This document shows positions 1 to 8,543 of a stretch of 64,000 bases of DNA, piece after piece. Origin of the DNA: Planctomycetota bacterium (GTDB lineage Bacteria > Planctomycetota > UBA1135 > GCA-002686595); contig JADJQU010000008.1 of assembly GCA_016712565.1 (NCBI GenBank), forward strand, positions 124,001 to 188,000, in the 5' to 3' direction. The first letter of the stretch is position 1. Every line of letters begins with the position of its first letter. The notes beneath the pieces were generated by a model. That model saw only the letters and a list, made by a program, of their open reading frames with translations. It made no database searches and was not told the DNA's origin. A program made the position numbers and the translations under genes.

Positions 1-1199
1 AGCGTCACCTTCTGGATGTCGGCCTTCTGGACCACGCGCACGATTTCGCCGGCGTAGGGTTGGCCCGCGCGGCCCTCGATCAGGATCTCGGCGCGACCGC
101 CCACGGCGAGGCGGAACACGTCCGACTGGGGGACGTCCACGCGCAGCCGCAGGCTCTGGGGATCGAAGAGCGTGCAAAGGACCGCGGAGCCGGCCGGATC
201 CACCGCGCTGCCCGGCATGGCCAGGCGCTCCAGCACCACGCCGTCCGCGGGCGCGGTGACTTCGGTGCGCGCCAGGGCGAGTCGGGCGGTTTCCAAACCC
301 ACCCGGGCCGCGGCCAGCCGCGCCTCGGCGGCCTTGGAAGCCGCCGCGGCCGTGTCCATGGACAGGCGGTCCTCGATGCGCGTCGTCCGATCCTGAACGG
401 CGCGGACGTGGGCCGCCTCGGACTTGCGCACCTCCGCCGCGGCCAGGGCAACCTCGGCGCGCAGTTGCTCCAGCGCGCCTTGGGTTTCCGTCAGGCGCGC
501 TTCGGCGATGTCCACCTGACGTGCATCCACGGCGCCCAGGGAGAGGAGCTCCCGCTGCAGCGCGAGTTCGTCGCGCGCCAGGCTGACCGCGGCCTCGCCG
601 GATTTCGCCGCCGACTCGCGGCCCAGCGCCTCGGCCCGCCGGCCCTCCAGTTCCGCGCGCGCCAGGGCCTCGCGCTCCACCACCTGGAGAGCCAGGGAGA
701 ACGCCTGCTCCGCAGCCGCGGCCCGCGCGCGTGCCTCGGCGAGACTCGCTTCCGCTTCGGCAAGGAGGGCCTCGGCGCCCTGGACCTCCAGGCGCGCGTC
801 GTCGTCCACCAGCGTGGCGATCACCTGACCGCGGGTGACGGTCGAGGCTTCCAGCACGCGCACCTCGCGCACGATGCCCGCGGTCAGGGCGCTGACCTGA
901 ATGGCAAAAGGATCGGGCTCGATCCACCCGGCCGCCTGGAGCACCACGCGCCCCTGGCCTTGGCCCGGCCCCGTCGAAGGACGCCCTTCACCCAGCGCCC
1001 GAGGACGCACGATGCTCACGGCCGTGCTCGGTTGGAACAGGCCCTGGAGGTTCGTCGCGAGCACGCCGAGAAACGTCAGCAGGATCGCCAAGGGCAGCAC
1101 GATGCGCCACAGGCTGCGGCGCGGCGGGTCGAGCCGCGTGGACGGCGCGGGCGCGCGCGTCAGGCCGGCGAGGTCGATGTCGGGGCGAACGGCGCTCAC
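1..1199 (-). CDS. HlyD-family efflux adaptor (membrane fusion protein), C-terminus cut by window edge
   Basis: Periplasmic adaptor that would bridge an inner-membrane pump (RND or ABC, beyond the left edge) to the TolC-like protein encoded just upstream. About 399 residues are visible. There is one membrane anchor at residues 32-49. The two halves of the lipoyl-like domain lie near 103-133 and 313-345 (ending in 'TAPADGVVLERL'). A long Ala/Glu/Arg-rich coiled-coil hairpin fills 140-312, followed by the start of the beta-barrel domain. The start is GTG at 1199-1197, which overlaps the TGA of the upstream gene (GTGA), so translation is probably coupled. The pump type and substrate cannot be decided from this half. 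The reading frame is open to the window edge, so the gene is partial. Confidence 0.88.
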   Translation of the reverse strand, partial: MSAVRPDIDLAGLTRAPAPSTRLDPPRRSLWRIVLPLAILLTFLGVLATNLQGLFQPSTAVSIVRPRALGEGRPSTGPGQGQGRVVLQAAGWIEPDPFAIQVSALTAGIVREVRVLEASTVTRGQVIATLVDDDARLEVQGAEALLAEAEASLAEARARAAAAEQAFSLALQVVEREALARAELEGRRAEALGRESAAKSGEAAVSLARDELALQRELLSLGAVDARQVDIAEARLTETQGALEQLRAEVALAAAEVRKSEAAHVRAVQDRTTRIEDRLSMDTAAAASKAAEARLAAARVGLETARLALARTEVTAPADGVVLERLAMPGSAVDPAGSAVLCTLFDPQSLRLRVDVPQSDVFRLAVGGRAEILIEGRAGQPYAGEIVRVVQKADIQKVT

Positions 1200-2671
1200 G
1201 GCAACTCCTCCCTCGCCGCCCTGGGAGCGGTTCCTCCGGCGTTCAACGGAGCGGCGGCCGCAGGAGAGCCTGCGTGCAGGACGCCGCGGGCCTGTTGCAG
1301 GTCCAGCTCCGCGATGCGCGCGGCCGCGCGCTCGTCCGAAAGACCGAGCTGCGCTTGGACACGGGCCTTGGCCGCCAGGATCCACGCGGCGGGATCGAGC
1401 ATGCCCCGGGACAGACGCGCCTCGGCCGCGATCCAGTTCGCCTCCGCGGCCCGGTCGGCCTCCACCGCATGTTCCACTGCCCGCAGCCGCGCCTCGGCGG
1501 CCGCGATCCGCAAGCTCGCCACCCGGGCCTCGGCCGCGAGCAGGGCGTCCTCCAGGCGCGCCCGCGCCCCTTCGCGCTCGGCCGCCCGCATGCGCACTTC
1601 CCGCTCCACGTTGCCCGGCCAGGGGAGTTCCACGTTCAAGAGCCCCCCCACCAGGATTTCGCTGGGCATGAAGAGCAGTTGGGGGCCCGCCCGCAGTCCG
1701 GGCCACGCGCCCGCGGCGGCGCTGCGCACCGCGCTCTCCGCCACGGCGAACTCGAAGGTCAACTGCCGCAGGGCCGGATCGCTGCGCCACAGTTCCACGG
1801 CGGAGTCGTCGTGGGCACTCTCCGCCAGGAGGGGCTGGGCCTCGTCCAGGACCTCGGGCCCCACGGCGTCCAGGGCCGGATGGGCGAAGGGAAGCCCGCT
1901 CTCCCGGGCCAGGGCGGCCCTAGCCTCGGCCGCCACGGCCCTTTGGGTGGAAAGCACATGTTCGATCTCGTGGGACATCGCGCGCAACATGACCTGATCG
2001 GCCTCGGAGAGCCGCCCGCGCCGCGCCAGCACTTCGAATCGGCCCCCCTCGCCTTCCACGATGCCGAGCAGGACTTCCAGCCTCGCGAGACGCTCCCGGG
2101 AGGCCCCGAGACGGACGCGGGTGCGCTCCACCTCGAACACGGCCCCCCACACAGCCGACTCGAAGGCCGCCTGGGCCCGACGGGCGGCGGCACGGGCCCC
2201 TTCGCGGGCCGCCCCCGAGGGGCCGATCCCAACCAGGGCCAACAGGTCGAAGGTGACTCCCACCTTGACCTCGGTCGAGGCGTCCGCGAGGTCGACCACC
2301 TCGCCCATGCCCTCGACCGACCCGGGGCGCCCCGCGATCCGGGCCGCGGCCAGGGCCGAGACCAGCTCGAACCGGGCGGCCCGCACCGCGGGGTTCCAGG
2401 CCAGGGCGCAGGCACGCCAGTGGCCCGCCGTCCTGGGATCGGCGCGCTCCTCCGGGGTGGGACGCTCGAGGGCCAGGGCGTCCAGACCCGCCAGGACCCG
2501 CGGGTCCAGCTCAGCTGGAGGTCCCTCGGCCCGTCGAGAGAGCACCCCCAGGACCCCGTCCTCGGACAGGGGTTCCCCGGCGGTGCTCGCGCAACCGGCG
2601 AGCGCGACGAACAGAAATGCGCAAACTGGGAAGGGGCGCGCAATGCGCGCCGCAGGCGGCAACGGACTCAT
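1196..2671 (-). CDS. TolC-family outer membrane efflux lipoprotein
   Basis: Outer membrane channel component of a tripartite efflux system, 491 aa. The N-terminus carries a signal peptide ending in a lipobox (LAGC, Cys27), as in CusC/OprM-type channels. The body is almost entirely Ala/Glu/Arg-rich helix with the duplicated OEP pattern, for example 'FEVERTRVRLGASRERLARLE' in the first half and 'ALLAAEARVASLRIAAAEARL' in the second. It sits 73 bp downstream of a Cys-rich exported protein gene and overlaps the adaptor gene by 4 bp, so the three read as one operon. The family is clear. Heavy-metal export is only suggested by the Cys-rich neighbour. Confidence 0.88.
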   Translation of the reverse strand: MSPLPPAARIARPFPVCAFLFVALAGCASTAGEPLSEDGVLGVLSRRAEGPPAELDPRVLAGLDALALERPTPEERADPRTAGHWRACALAWNPAVRAARFELVSALAAARIAGRPGSVEGMGEVVDLADASTEVKVGVTFDLLALVGIGPSGAAREGARAAARRAQAAFESAVWGAVFEVERTRVRLGASRERLARLEVLLGIVEGEGGRFEVLARRGRLSEADQVMLRAMSHEIEHVLSTQRAVAAEARAALARESGLPFAHPALDAVGPEVLDEAQPLLAESAHDDSAVELWRSDPALRQLTFEFAVAESAVRSAAAGAWPGLRAGPQLLFMPSEILVGGLLNVELPWPGNVEREVRMRAAEREGARARLEDALLAAEARVASLRIAAAEARLRAVEHAVEADRAAEANWIAAEARLSRGMLDPAAWILAAKARVQAQLGLSDERAAARIAELDLQQARGVLHAGSPAAAAPLNAGGTAPRAAREELP

Positions 2672-2744
2672 CGGAAACTCCAGGACGGGAACGGGATCCG
2701 ACCCGACGCCCTTGCGTCAGGTCACCGCGACCGGGAGTCCGGAA

Positions 2745-3179
2745 TCAAATCCTCAAGGGCAGGGGGATGGCCCCAGAGCGCTGCCGTGGTCCGGCGCGCG
2801 CGAAGCGTGCGCGGGCGCGCTCGCTCGGGGGCGGCTCCTGCACGGCGGGCAGGGTCTGGATGACGGTGGCAGGCGCCACCGTCAGGTCGGTCGACGCGTT
2901 GCCCGTGCCCACGAGGGGCGAGCGCTCCGCCGAATCGAGATCGACCTCGAGGCAGCAGGAACAGTCGTCTGACTCGGCGCCCATGGCCGGGCCGTCGCTC
3001 GGCGTCTCGGTGCAGCAATCCTGTTCCGCGGCTTCCAAGGCGGGCGCGCAACACGCCGAACTCTCGATGGCCCCCAGGGCCACGAGGCAGACGTGGGCAT
3101 GCAACGCACCCGGCATCAAAGCCAGGGTGAGCAGCAACCCAAGACCCAGCAACCGGGTCCAGCCGAGGGGGGACTTCAC
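2745..3179 (-). CDS. small exported cysteine-rich protein, first gene of the efflux operon
   Basis: Not a family I recognise. I choose the GTG at 3179-3177, which gives 144 aa beginning directly with a signal peptide (VKSPLGW... hydrophobic to about residue 27). An in-frame start at 3215 would add 12 residues but lies upstream of the -10 box. The mature part begins HAHVCLVALG and holds Cys pairs (SACCAP, QDCCTE) and a CSCC cluster, two to four per 20 residues, in an acidic context. The C-terminal 50 residues are Pro/Arg-rich. The gene heads the TolC/adaptor operon, so a periplasmic metal-binding or sensing role is possible, but nothing in the sequence proves it. Confidence 0.62.
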   Translation of the reverse strand: MKSPLGWTRLLGLGLLLTLALMPGALHAHVCLVALGAIESSACCAPALEAAEQDCCTETPSDGPAMGAESDDCSCCLEVDLDSAERSPLVGTGNASTDLTVAPATVIQTLPAVQEPPPSERARARFARAGPRQRSGAIPLPLRI

Positions 3180-3185
3180 GCCCCC

Positions 3186-3215
3186 ACTATCGAGCCCAGG
3201 GTGCGGAAAGGTCAA
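3186..3215 (-). promoter_or_regulatory. putative sigma70-type promoter of the efflux operon
   Basis: On the minus strand TTGACC (3215-3210) and GATAGT (3191-3186) are separated by 18 nt. The GTG start of the Cys-rich gene lies only 6 nt after the -10 box, which would make the transcript leaderless or nearly so. This is a visual match only. Confidence 0.45.
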
Positions 3216-3234
3216 CCCCCACGGCCTCCGAAGC

Positions 3235-3240
3235 TAGAAT
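3235..3240 (+). promoter_or_regulatory. -10-like hexamer TAGAAT upstream of cbs
   Basis: TAGAAT sits about 70 nt before the cbs GTG start, divergent from the efflux operon promoter. No good -35 hexamer is visible at the right distance, so this is a weak call. Confidence 0.3.
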
Positions 3241-3308
3241 CTCGCCCTTCCAACCCCCGAGGAACCCCGCCCGCGGGGCTCCGCCCGGCCCCTTCCGGAG
3301 CCTCCCAC

Positions 3309-4670
3309 GTGGCCAAGATCTGCGATTCGATCCTCGACACCATCGGCAACACGCCCCTGGTCCGCCTCAAGTCCATCGGCAAGAAGACCGGTTGCGAGCT
3401 GCTTGCCAAGTGCGAGTTCTTGAACGCCGGCGGTTCGATCAAGGACCGCATCGGCAAGCACATGGTCCTCCAGGCCGAGCGCTCGGGCCGCATCAAGCCC
3501 GGCGACACGTTGATCGAGGCCACCAGCGGCAACACCGGCATCGGCATGGCGCTCGCCGCCGCGGTGCGCGGCTACCGGATGATCATCACCATGCCGGAGA
3601 AGATGAGCCGGGAGAAGCAGGTGGTGCTCGAGGCCCTCGGCGCCGAGATCATCCGCACGCCCACCGAGGCGGCCTGGGATTCACCGGACAGCCACATCGG
3701 CGTGGCTCGGCAACTCCAGAAGATCCTGCCCAACTCGCACATCCTCGATCAGTACAACAACCCGGACAACCCGGCCGCGCACTACGAGGGCACCGGCAAG
3801 GAGATCGTCGAGCAGACCGACGGCAAGCTCGACTACATCGTGCTCACCGCGGGCACCGGCGGCACGTTGACGGGCGTGGCCCGACGGCTCCGGGAGTCGA
3901 TCCCCGGCGTCAAGGTGATCGGCGTGGACCCCGTGGGTTCGATCATCGCCGGCCCCGGTCCGATCGGTTCCTACAAGGTCGAGGGCATCGGTTACGACTT
4001 CATCCCCAAGGTGTGCGACACATCCCTGGTGGACGAGTGGGTGAAAACCGAGGACCGCGAGTCGTTCCTGATGGCCAGGCGCCTGATCCGTCAGGAGGGC
4101 ATGCTCTGCGGCGGCAGCTCGGGTTCCGCCGTGTGGGCGGCCCTGCAAGTGGCCCAGCGCGTCGGTCCCGGCAAGCGCTTCGTGGTCATCCTGCCGGACT
4201 CGGTGCGCAACTACATGACGAAGTTCCTCGACCCGCAGTGGATGCGCGAGAACCGCTTCACCGAGAAGTCCTGGGAGCAGAATTCCGTCGGCGACCTGCT
4301 GCGCAGCCTGCCGCGCCGGGAGGTGCAAACCGCGGGCACGGCGGACACCGTCGCGGATTCGGTGCTGACCATGAAGGAGTGCGGGGTGAGCCAGCTGCCC
4401 GTCCTCGACGAGGGACGCCTGGTGGGCATCATCACGGAGTCCGACCTGCTGGGGAAACTGGTGGAGGGCCGCGCGAGCCTCTCCTCCACCGTCGCCGAGG
4501 TCATGTTCCGCAACGTCAAGACCGTCCACGAGTCCGAGGACGCGGGCGTCCTGACGCGCATGTTCGCCGAGGGACTCGTGGGTCTGGTGATCGACGATGA
4601 ACAGCGGCTCAAAGGCCTCGTGTCGAAGATGGACCTGGTGGACTTCCTCACCAGGTCGCCGGCCGTCTAG
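3309..4670 (+). CDS. cbs: cystathionine beta-synthase with C-terminal CBS-domain pair
   Basis: PLP enzyme that condenses serine (or O-acetylserine/homologues) with homocysteine to cystathionine in transsulfuration; cytosolic, 453 aa. The fold-type II core shows the PLP lysine in GGSIKDR (Lys45), the phosphate-binding SGNTG loop (73-77) and the GGSSGSA motif. Residues from about 335 to the end form two CBS motifs (VSQLPVLDEGRLVGIITESDLL and VGLVIDDEQRLKGLVSKMDLV), as in human CBS and bacterial homologues, where they serve regulation. The start is GTG at 3309, which gives the family N-terminus 'KICDSILDTIGNTPLVRL'; the longer open frame upstream is low-complexity. Bacterial relatives are sometimes annotated as cysteine synthase, but the CBS pair favours CBS. 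Confidence 0.9.
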   Translation: MAKICDSILDTIGNTPLVRLKSIGKKTGCELLAKCEFLNAGGSIKDRIGKHMVLQAERSGRIKPGDTLIEATSGNTGIGMALAAAVRGYRMIITMPEKMSREKQVVLEALGAEIIRTPTEAAWDSPDSHIGVARQLQKILPNSHILDQYNNPDNPAAHYEGTGKEIVEQTDGKLDYIVLTAGTGGTLTGVARRLRESIPGVKVIGVDPVGSIIAGPGPIGSYKVEGIGYDFIPKVCDTSLVDEWVKTEDRESFLMARRLIRQEGMLCGGSSGSAVWAALQVAQRVGPGKRFVVILPDSVRNYMTKFLDPQWMRENRFTEKSWEQNSVGDLLRSLPRREVQTAGTADTVADSVLTMKECGVSQLPVLDEGRLVGIITESDLLGKLVEGRASLSSTVAEVMFRNVKTVHESEDAGVLTRMFAEGLVGLVIDDEQRLKGLVSKMDLVDFLTRSPAV

Positions 4671-4883
4671 TCGCAGTGCCGTTCAACCACGGGTCACTTG
4701 CTTCTGCGGCCGTCGCCTGCGTGGGTTGCTGCTCAACTTGTACTTGACCGTGCCTCCCCCGGTGTCAGGGTAGGTGCCGCCCGGATGGGTGGGGCGTGGA
4801 GGCATGATGAAGCGGTGGGGGGGGGCCCGAGGGTCGCCCAGGTCCCGTGTTGATCCGCCGGCCCTAAGTGAACGCCATGGGGG

Positions 4884-5555
4884 CTAGACGCCCAGCACAT
4901 CGCACAGGGACGCCAGGTCCGACAGCACGAGCGTCGGTGCGTCGCCGGGAGCCAGGGGCTCGCCGTCGCGATTCACGAACGCGGTGGGGATGCCGCGGGC
5001 CGCGGCCGGGCGCATGTCGTGGAACAGACTGCACCCCACGTGCAGCACCCGCGACGGCGGAAGACCAAGGCGCGTGAGGGCCGCCTCCCAGTGGGCGGGC
5101 CGCGGCTTGTAGGAGCCTAGCTCCTGGGCCGTCAGGGTGAACTCGAAGGGCCCGCCGAGCAACTCCACGGATCGCGCCAGGATCGCCGTGTCGACATTGG
5201 ACAGGATCGCCAGGCGGAAGCGCCGTCCCAGGCGGGCGAGCGCGGCGCGGCTCTCGTCGAAGGGAGGCCAGGCGCCCTGGCTCGCGGCGAAGGCCCGCGC
5301 CTCGGCTTCGGGCAGGACTCGCCCCTGGGCCGCGGCCGCCCGCTGGGCCGAAAACGCCAGCACCTCGGCGTAGGGCCGGTAGGGCCCCTGGATCAGGACC
5401 CGGTCCTCCGCGTCGCGGTCGCGCACGAAACGCTCGAGCTCGAGGCCCGCGAGCGAGGGCGAGGCGCGGGCCGCCTCTCGGACGCCGCCGTACCAGTCGA
5501 TCAACGTTCCGTAGCAGTCGAAGGTCAGCGCCTCGACTTCGCTCACTCGCGTCAT
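4884..5555 (-). CDS. HAD-superfamily hydrolase, haloacid dehalogenase type II-like
   Basis: 223 aa from ATG 5555. Motif I is TFDCYGTLIDW with nucleophile Asp13, motif II lies in LAILSNVDT, the motif III lysine in SYKPRP, and the motif IV-like HVGCSLFHDMRPA carries the metal-binding acid. CYGTL rather than the usual DxDGTL, and the SNV motif, are typical of the L-2-haloacid dehalogenase branch, but many such proteins are general phosphatases, so the substrate is unknown. It starts 16 bp after the SGNH hydrolase stop and is probably cotranscribed with it. Confidence 0.8.
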   Translation of the reverse strand: MTRVSEVEALTFDCYGTLIDWYGGVREAARASPSLAGLELERFVRDRDAEDRVLIQGPYRPYAEVLAFSAQRAAAAQGRVLPEAEARAFAASQGAWPPFDESRAALARLGRRFRLAILSNVDTAILARSVELLGGPFEFTLTAQELGSYKPRPAHWEAALTRLGLPPSRVLHVGCSLFHDMRPAAARGIPTAFVNRDGEPLAPGDAPTLVLSDLASLCDVLGV

Positions 5556-5571
5556 CGCCGCGGGCTTCGGA

Positions 5572-6624
5572 TCATTGCCCCGTGGGCAGCCAGCCCTGGT
5601 CGCGCACCACGTCGAGCACGCGCTGGGCGACGATGCCGTAGCCCTCGGGATCGGGGTGGTAGCGATCGCCGCGCAGGAACAGCTTCTTGGGCGGATTCTT
5701 GGAGTAGGCGCGCGTGCGGAAGTCTCCGACCATGGAGATGAACGGAATCCCCCGTGCTTCGCACTGCTCGCGCAGCCAGTCAATGGCCGCCGTGTCGTAC
5801 TTCTCCAGGTACACCTGGCTCTCGTAGGGGAAGAGCAACACGCACAGGTGCGCTCCCTGCTCCTTGGCCTCGGTCACCATGGTGTCGAGGTGGCCGAGCT
5901 CCTTCGCCGTGCGTTCGGCGTCCAGCTCGCCCTGCCGCTTGACCTCGCTGGACATCCTCTCGGCCGCGGCGAAGTCGCGCTCGCGGTTCATCGTGTAGTA
6001 GGTGGCGCGCAACCAGCGGAACAGGGCCAGGCGGCTCAGCTTCTTGCGCAGGTCGAAGGGGATCTTGGAGCGCAGGTTGCCCTTGCTCTGGTGCACGGTC
6101 TCGTCGACGGCCTTGGTCTGGTTGGGGAAGTCGTTCAGGTTGTAGCCGACCACGATCAGGTTCGGCCGCACCACGCGCGCCAGCTCGCGGATCACCTGCG
6201 CGTACTGGCGCGCGGAATAGCCGTTGACCCCGCCGTTCGCCACCAGGGCGCGGTGACCCGGAGGCAGGTTCGAGCCGAGCAGGCCTTCGAACTGTCGCGG
6301 CCAACAGTCGGGCTCGTCCACCCCCTTGCCGAAGGTGCACGAGTCCCCCACCGCCAGCACGCGGTATTCGGTGGCCGCCATGCTCGGCTTCCACTCGGGG
6401 CCGCGCAGTCCGTGGGACTCGATTCCGTACCAGGTGCCGTCCCAGCGTCCGGAGAAGTTGGGCGTGTGGATGTGGCCCCGGCCGACTTCGGTGTAGGGCG
6501 AGCGATCGAAGAACGAGAAGGGACCGGGCTCGGCCAGGCGGGCCGCGACCTCCGCGGAACACAGGAGCAGGACGACCGTGCAGAGGGAGATCGCGAGCTT
6601 CTTCAACACCGAGCGGAGCTTCAT
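5572..6624 (-). CDS. membrane-anchored SGNH/GDSL hydrolase
   Basis: 350 aa. An uncleaved signal anchor or signal peptide covers residues 9-28. The block I motif VGDSCTFG places the catalytic Ser at 95, VGYNLNDFPN resembles block III, and the block V motif DRYHPDPEG supplies Asp320/His323. This architecture is common in planctomycetes among enzymes acting on acyl esters of polysaccharides or lipids at the cell surface. The substrate cannot be read from the sequence. It lies 16 bp upstream of the HAD gene. Confidence 0.82.
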   Translation of the reverse strand: MKLRSVLKKLAISLCTVVLLLCSAEVAARLAEPGPFSFFDRSPYTEVGRGHIHTPNFSGRWDGTWYGIESHGLRGPEWKPSMAATEYRVLAVGDSCTFGKGVDEPDCWPRQFEGLLGSNLPPGHRALVANGGVNGYSARQYAQVIRELARVVRPNLIVVGYNLNDFPNQTKAVDETVHQSKGNLRSKIPFDLRKKLSRLALFRWLRATYYTMNRERDFAAAERMSSEVKRQGELDAERTAKELGHLDTMVTEAKEQGAHLCVLLFPYESQVYLEKYDTAAIDWLREQCEARGIPFISMVGDFRTRAYSKNPPKKLFLRGDRYHPDPEGYGIVAQRVLDVVRDQGWLPTGQ

Positions 6625-6666
6625 GCGCGAGGCATCGAACCAAGCCGGGGGCGGGCGATCAAGGGA

Positions 6667-7569
6667 TCAGAACAGTTCCGGCTGCCCATCGGCCGCTGCC
6701 ACCCGCGCCAGGCGGGGATAGCGCTCGATCAACGAGCGCGGCGCCCTGGAGCTGCCGCCGGTGAGTGCCGCCAGAAGTTCGATGGCGTTGGCCACGGCCT
6801 TGCCCTCGAAGTGGTTGTTGGTCACGACGAACGTCTGGTCATGCTCTCCGGCCAGGCGCCGGGCGCGGGCGGTGAGTGCCTCGATTTCCTCGGGCGTGTA
6901 GAGGTAGTCGTATTTCTGGTCCCGGCCGGCGTCGCGCGCGAACCAGGTGGCGGAGTTCCGTCCGTGGAGCCGCAGGTAACCCACGGGCCCCGGCGTGGGG
7001 TGGTCCTCGGGCGGGTGGTCGGGGGCGGCGGGCAGGTCGATGGCCGCGAGGGAACAGCGCCGTCCGGCGAGGGCTTCCAGGGAGCCCTGGTCGAACCACG
7101 AACGGTGGCGCAGCTCCAGCACCAGGTGCGCCCCCGCGGGCCCGTAGTTGGTCCCGAATCGTTCGATCAGGGCGTCGATCCGCGCCAGGGCCTCGGGCGT
7201 GCGCACGGTGCCCAGGGGGAACTGGGCCAGCAGCGCGGAGAGGCGGCCCTCTCGTGCCAGGGGTTCCAATCCCCGATGGAACTCCCCCACCTCGCGCTCC
7301 AGGTCGGCGAGGCCCGTGGACGTGTGGGTGAAGTCCTGGTGGAGCTTGGCGGTGAACCGGAACTGGGGAAACGGCCGCACCAGTTCGACCCAGCGCTGCG
7401 CATGTTCGGCCCGCGGCAACGCGTAGAAGGTCGAGTTGATCTCGACCATCCCCACGAAGCGGGCCAGGAAGGGCAAGGGGTGGAAGCCCCGCGGCTTGGG
7501 GCGCGGATACACGACGCCGTCCCAGTCGGCGTAGGACCAGCCCGCGGGACCCACGAGGAACCGTTCCAT
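6667..7569 (-). CDS. DUF72 domain protein (YecE-like)
   Basis: 300 aa, the usual length for this TIM-barrel-like family. Recognisable features are the N-terminus VGPAGWSYADW, the EINSTFYALP motif, FRFTAKLHQDFTH, the LELRHRSW segment and FVVTNNHFEGKAVANA near the end. These match DUF72/YecE proteins, which have no agreed function. It lies 7 bp after the DUF374 acyltransferase stop and is probably in the same transcript. Confidence 0.86.
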   Translation of the reverse strand: MERFLVGPAGWSYADWDGVVYPRPKPRGFHPLPFLARFVGMVEINSTFYALPRAEHAQRWVELVRPFPQFRFTAKLHQDFTHTSTGLADLEREVGEFHRGLEPLAREGRLSALLAQFPLGTVRTPEALARIDALIERFGTNYGPAGAHLVLELRHRSWFDQGSLEALAGRRCSLAAIDLPAAPDHPPEDHPTPGPVGYLRLHGRNSATWFARDAGRDQKYDYLYTPEEIEALTARARRLAGEHDQTFVVTNNHFEGKAVANAIELLAALTGGSSRAPRSLIERYPRLARVAAADGQPELF

Positions 7570-7576
7570 GGGAGGC

Positions 7577-8353
7577 TCACCAATCCACGCTCGCGCCCAC
7601 GTGCGCGAAGCAGCGCCGCTCGCAGTCGAGGATGCGCTCCCGGATCAATTCCGTCGCCGCGTCCATTTCCGGCTGGCCGGACTCCCGGCTCACCCACACG
7701 GGCTCCCCGAACATGATCGCGACCCGCGAGAAGGGCTTGGGGATCGTGAACGCATCCCAACTGGAAAGTCGCCAGGCGCGATTGCAACCGACCCCCACGG
7801 GCACCACGGGAAAGCCCGTGGCCCGCGACATCCAAGCCAGTCCTGGGTTCATGCCGTGGCGTGGACCGCGGGGGCCGTCGGGGGTCAGGACCACGACCGA
7901 GCCCGCGCGCAGTTCGCCGAGCAGCACGCGCAGTGCGCGAGCTCCGCCGCGGCTGGAGGATCCGCGCACCACTCGATAGCCGAAAGCCCGCAGCATGCGC
8001 TCGGAGATGTCGCCGTCGGCGCTAGGAGAGACCAGGACGGCGAAGTCGCGCGCGCGGCCGACGTGCATGCTCGCCAGCATGCGTCCGTGCCACACGGCTG
8101 TCATGCAGGCGCGCTGGCCGCCCGGCGAGCCGGCCGAGCCGCGGCCGTGCGGGCTGCCAGTCGCATCGCCCGCTGCATGGGCCGGAGTCGCGTCACCCGA
8201 GGGGGCGGCGAGATTCTCCAGGCCGAACACCTCGGTTCTCCAGCTGCTGGAAAGCGCGCGTACCAAGGGGGGGCCGATCCACCGCAGCAGCGCCCCGCCC
8301 ACGGCTCGCCTCAGGTGGCGTTTCCTCCTGCGCGAGATCAAGGGCGGCGACAC
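7577..8353 (-). CDS. DUF374 / LPLAT-like acyltransferase
   Basis: 258 aa from GTG 8353. It has the DUF374 layout: an N-terminal amphipathic segment, TAVWHGRML (the H-x-x-M counterpart of the acyltransferase HxxxxD block), GYRVVRGSSSRGGARAL, VVLTPDGPRGPRHGMNPG and FPVVPVGVGCNRAWRLSSWD. The family is related to lysophospholipid and lipid A acyltransferases and would act at the inner membrane. A Gly/Ala/Ser-rich insert sits at about residues 51-80. A -10-like TAGAAT ends 6 nt before the GTG, suggesting a leaderless mRNA. The DUF72 gene follows after 7 bp. Confidence 0.82.
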   Translation of the reverse strand: MSPPLISRRRKRHLRRAVGGALLRWIGPPLVRALSSSWRTEVFGLENLAAPSGDATPAHAAGDATGSPHGRGSAGSPGGQRACMTAVWHGRMLASMHVGRARDFAVLVSPSADGDISERMLRAFGYRVVRGSSSRGGARALRVLLGELRAGSVVVLTPDGPRGPRHGMNPGLAWMSRATGFPVVPVGVGCNRAWRLSSWDAFTIPKPFSRVAIMFGEPVWVSRESGQPEMDAATELIRERILDCERRCFAHVGASVDW

Positions 8354-8359
8354 GCCGCG

Positions 8360-8365
8360 ATTCTA
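8360..8365 (-). promoter_or_regulatory. -10-like TAGAAT immediately before the DUF374 start
   Basis: On the minus strand TAGAAT is followed by 6 nt and then the GTG start at 8353. The hexamer overlaps the first bases of the palindromic element at 8364-8543, which may therefore supply or disturb the upstream promoter region. Confidence 0.4.
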
Positions 8366-8543
8366 GCCCGACCTATTCATGAGCTTTGAGCGAAACCCAC
8401 GACAAAGCCTGGCCGGCAAGGCGCGACAACGCGTTCTCCCGCAGGCGACCTGCAGGTCGCAGAGGACCGAACGCGTTGGCGCAACGCAGTCCGGACGGGC
8501 TTGGGCGGGGGTTGGAGCCGAAGCTCGTGAATCGGTCGGGCTA
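8364..8543. repeat. 180-bp imperfect palindrome (MITE-like or large hairpin element)
   Basis: The two halves are reverse complements of one another. Both ends read TAGCCCGACC, then ATTCA(T/C)GAGCTT, then an AACCC...AAGCC stretch, then CAACGCGTTC, meeting at the centre CGACCTGCAGGTCG (8446-8459). I estimate roughly 75% identity over about 90-bp arms with a few small gaps. It lies entirely between genes and has no ORF of its own, so it could be a non-autonomous mobile element or a structured terminator-like RNA. Confidence 0.75.

Noticed and set aside
60..1997. 645-residue plus-strand open frame
   Set aside because: It is antisense to the adaptor and TolC genes and Arg/Ala/Gly-rich in the way of GC-rich shadow frames; no family motifs.
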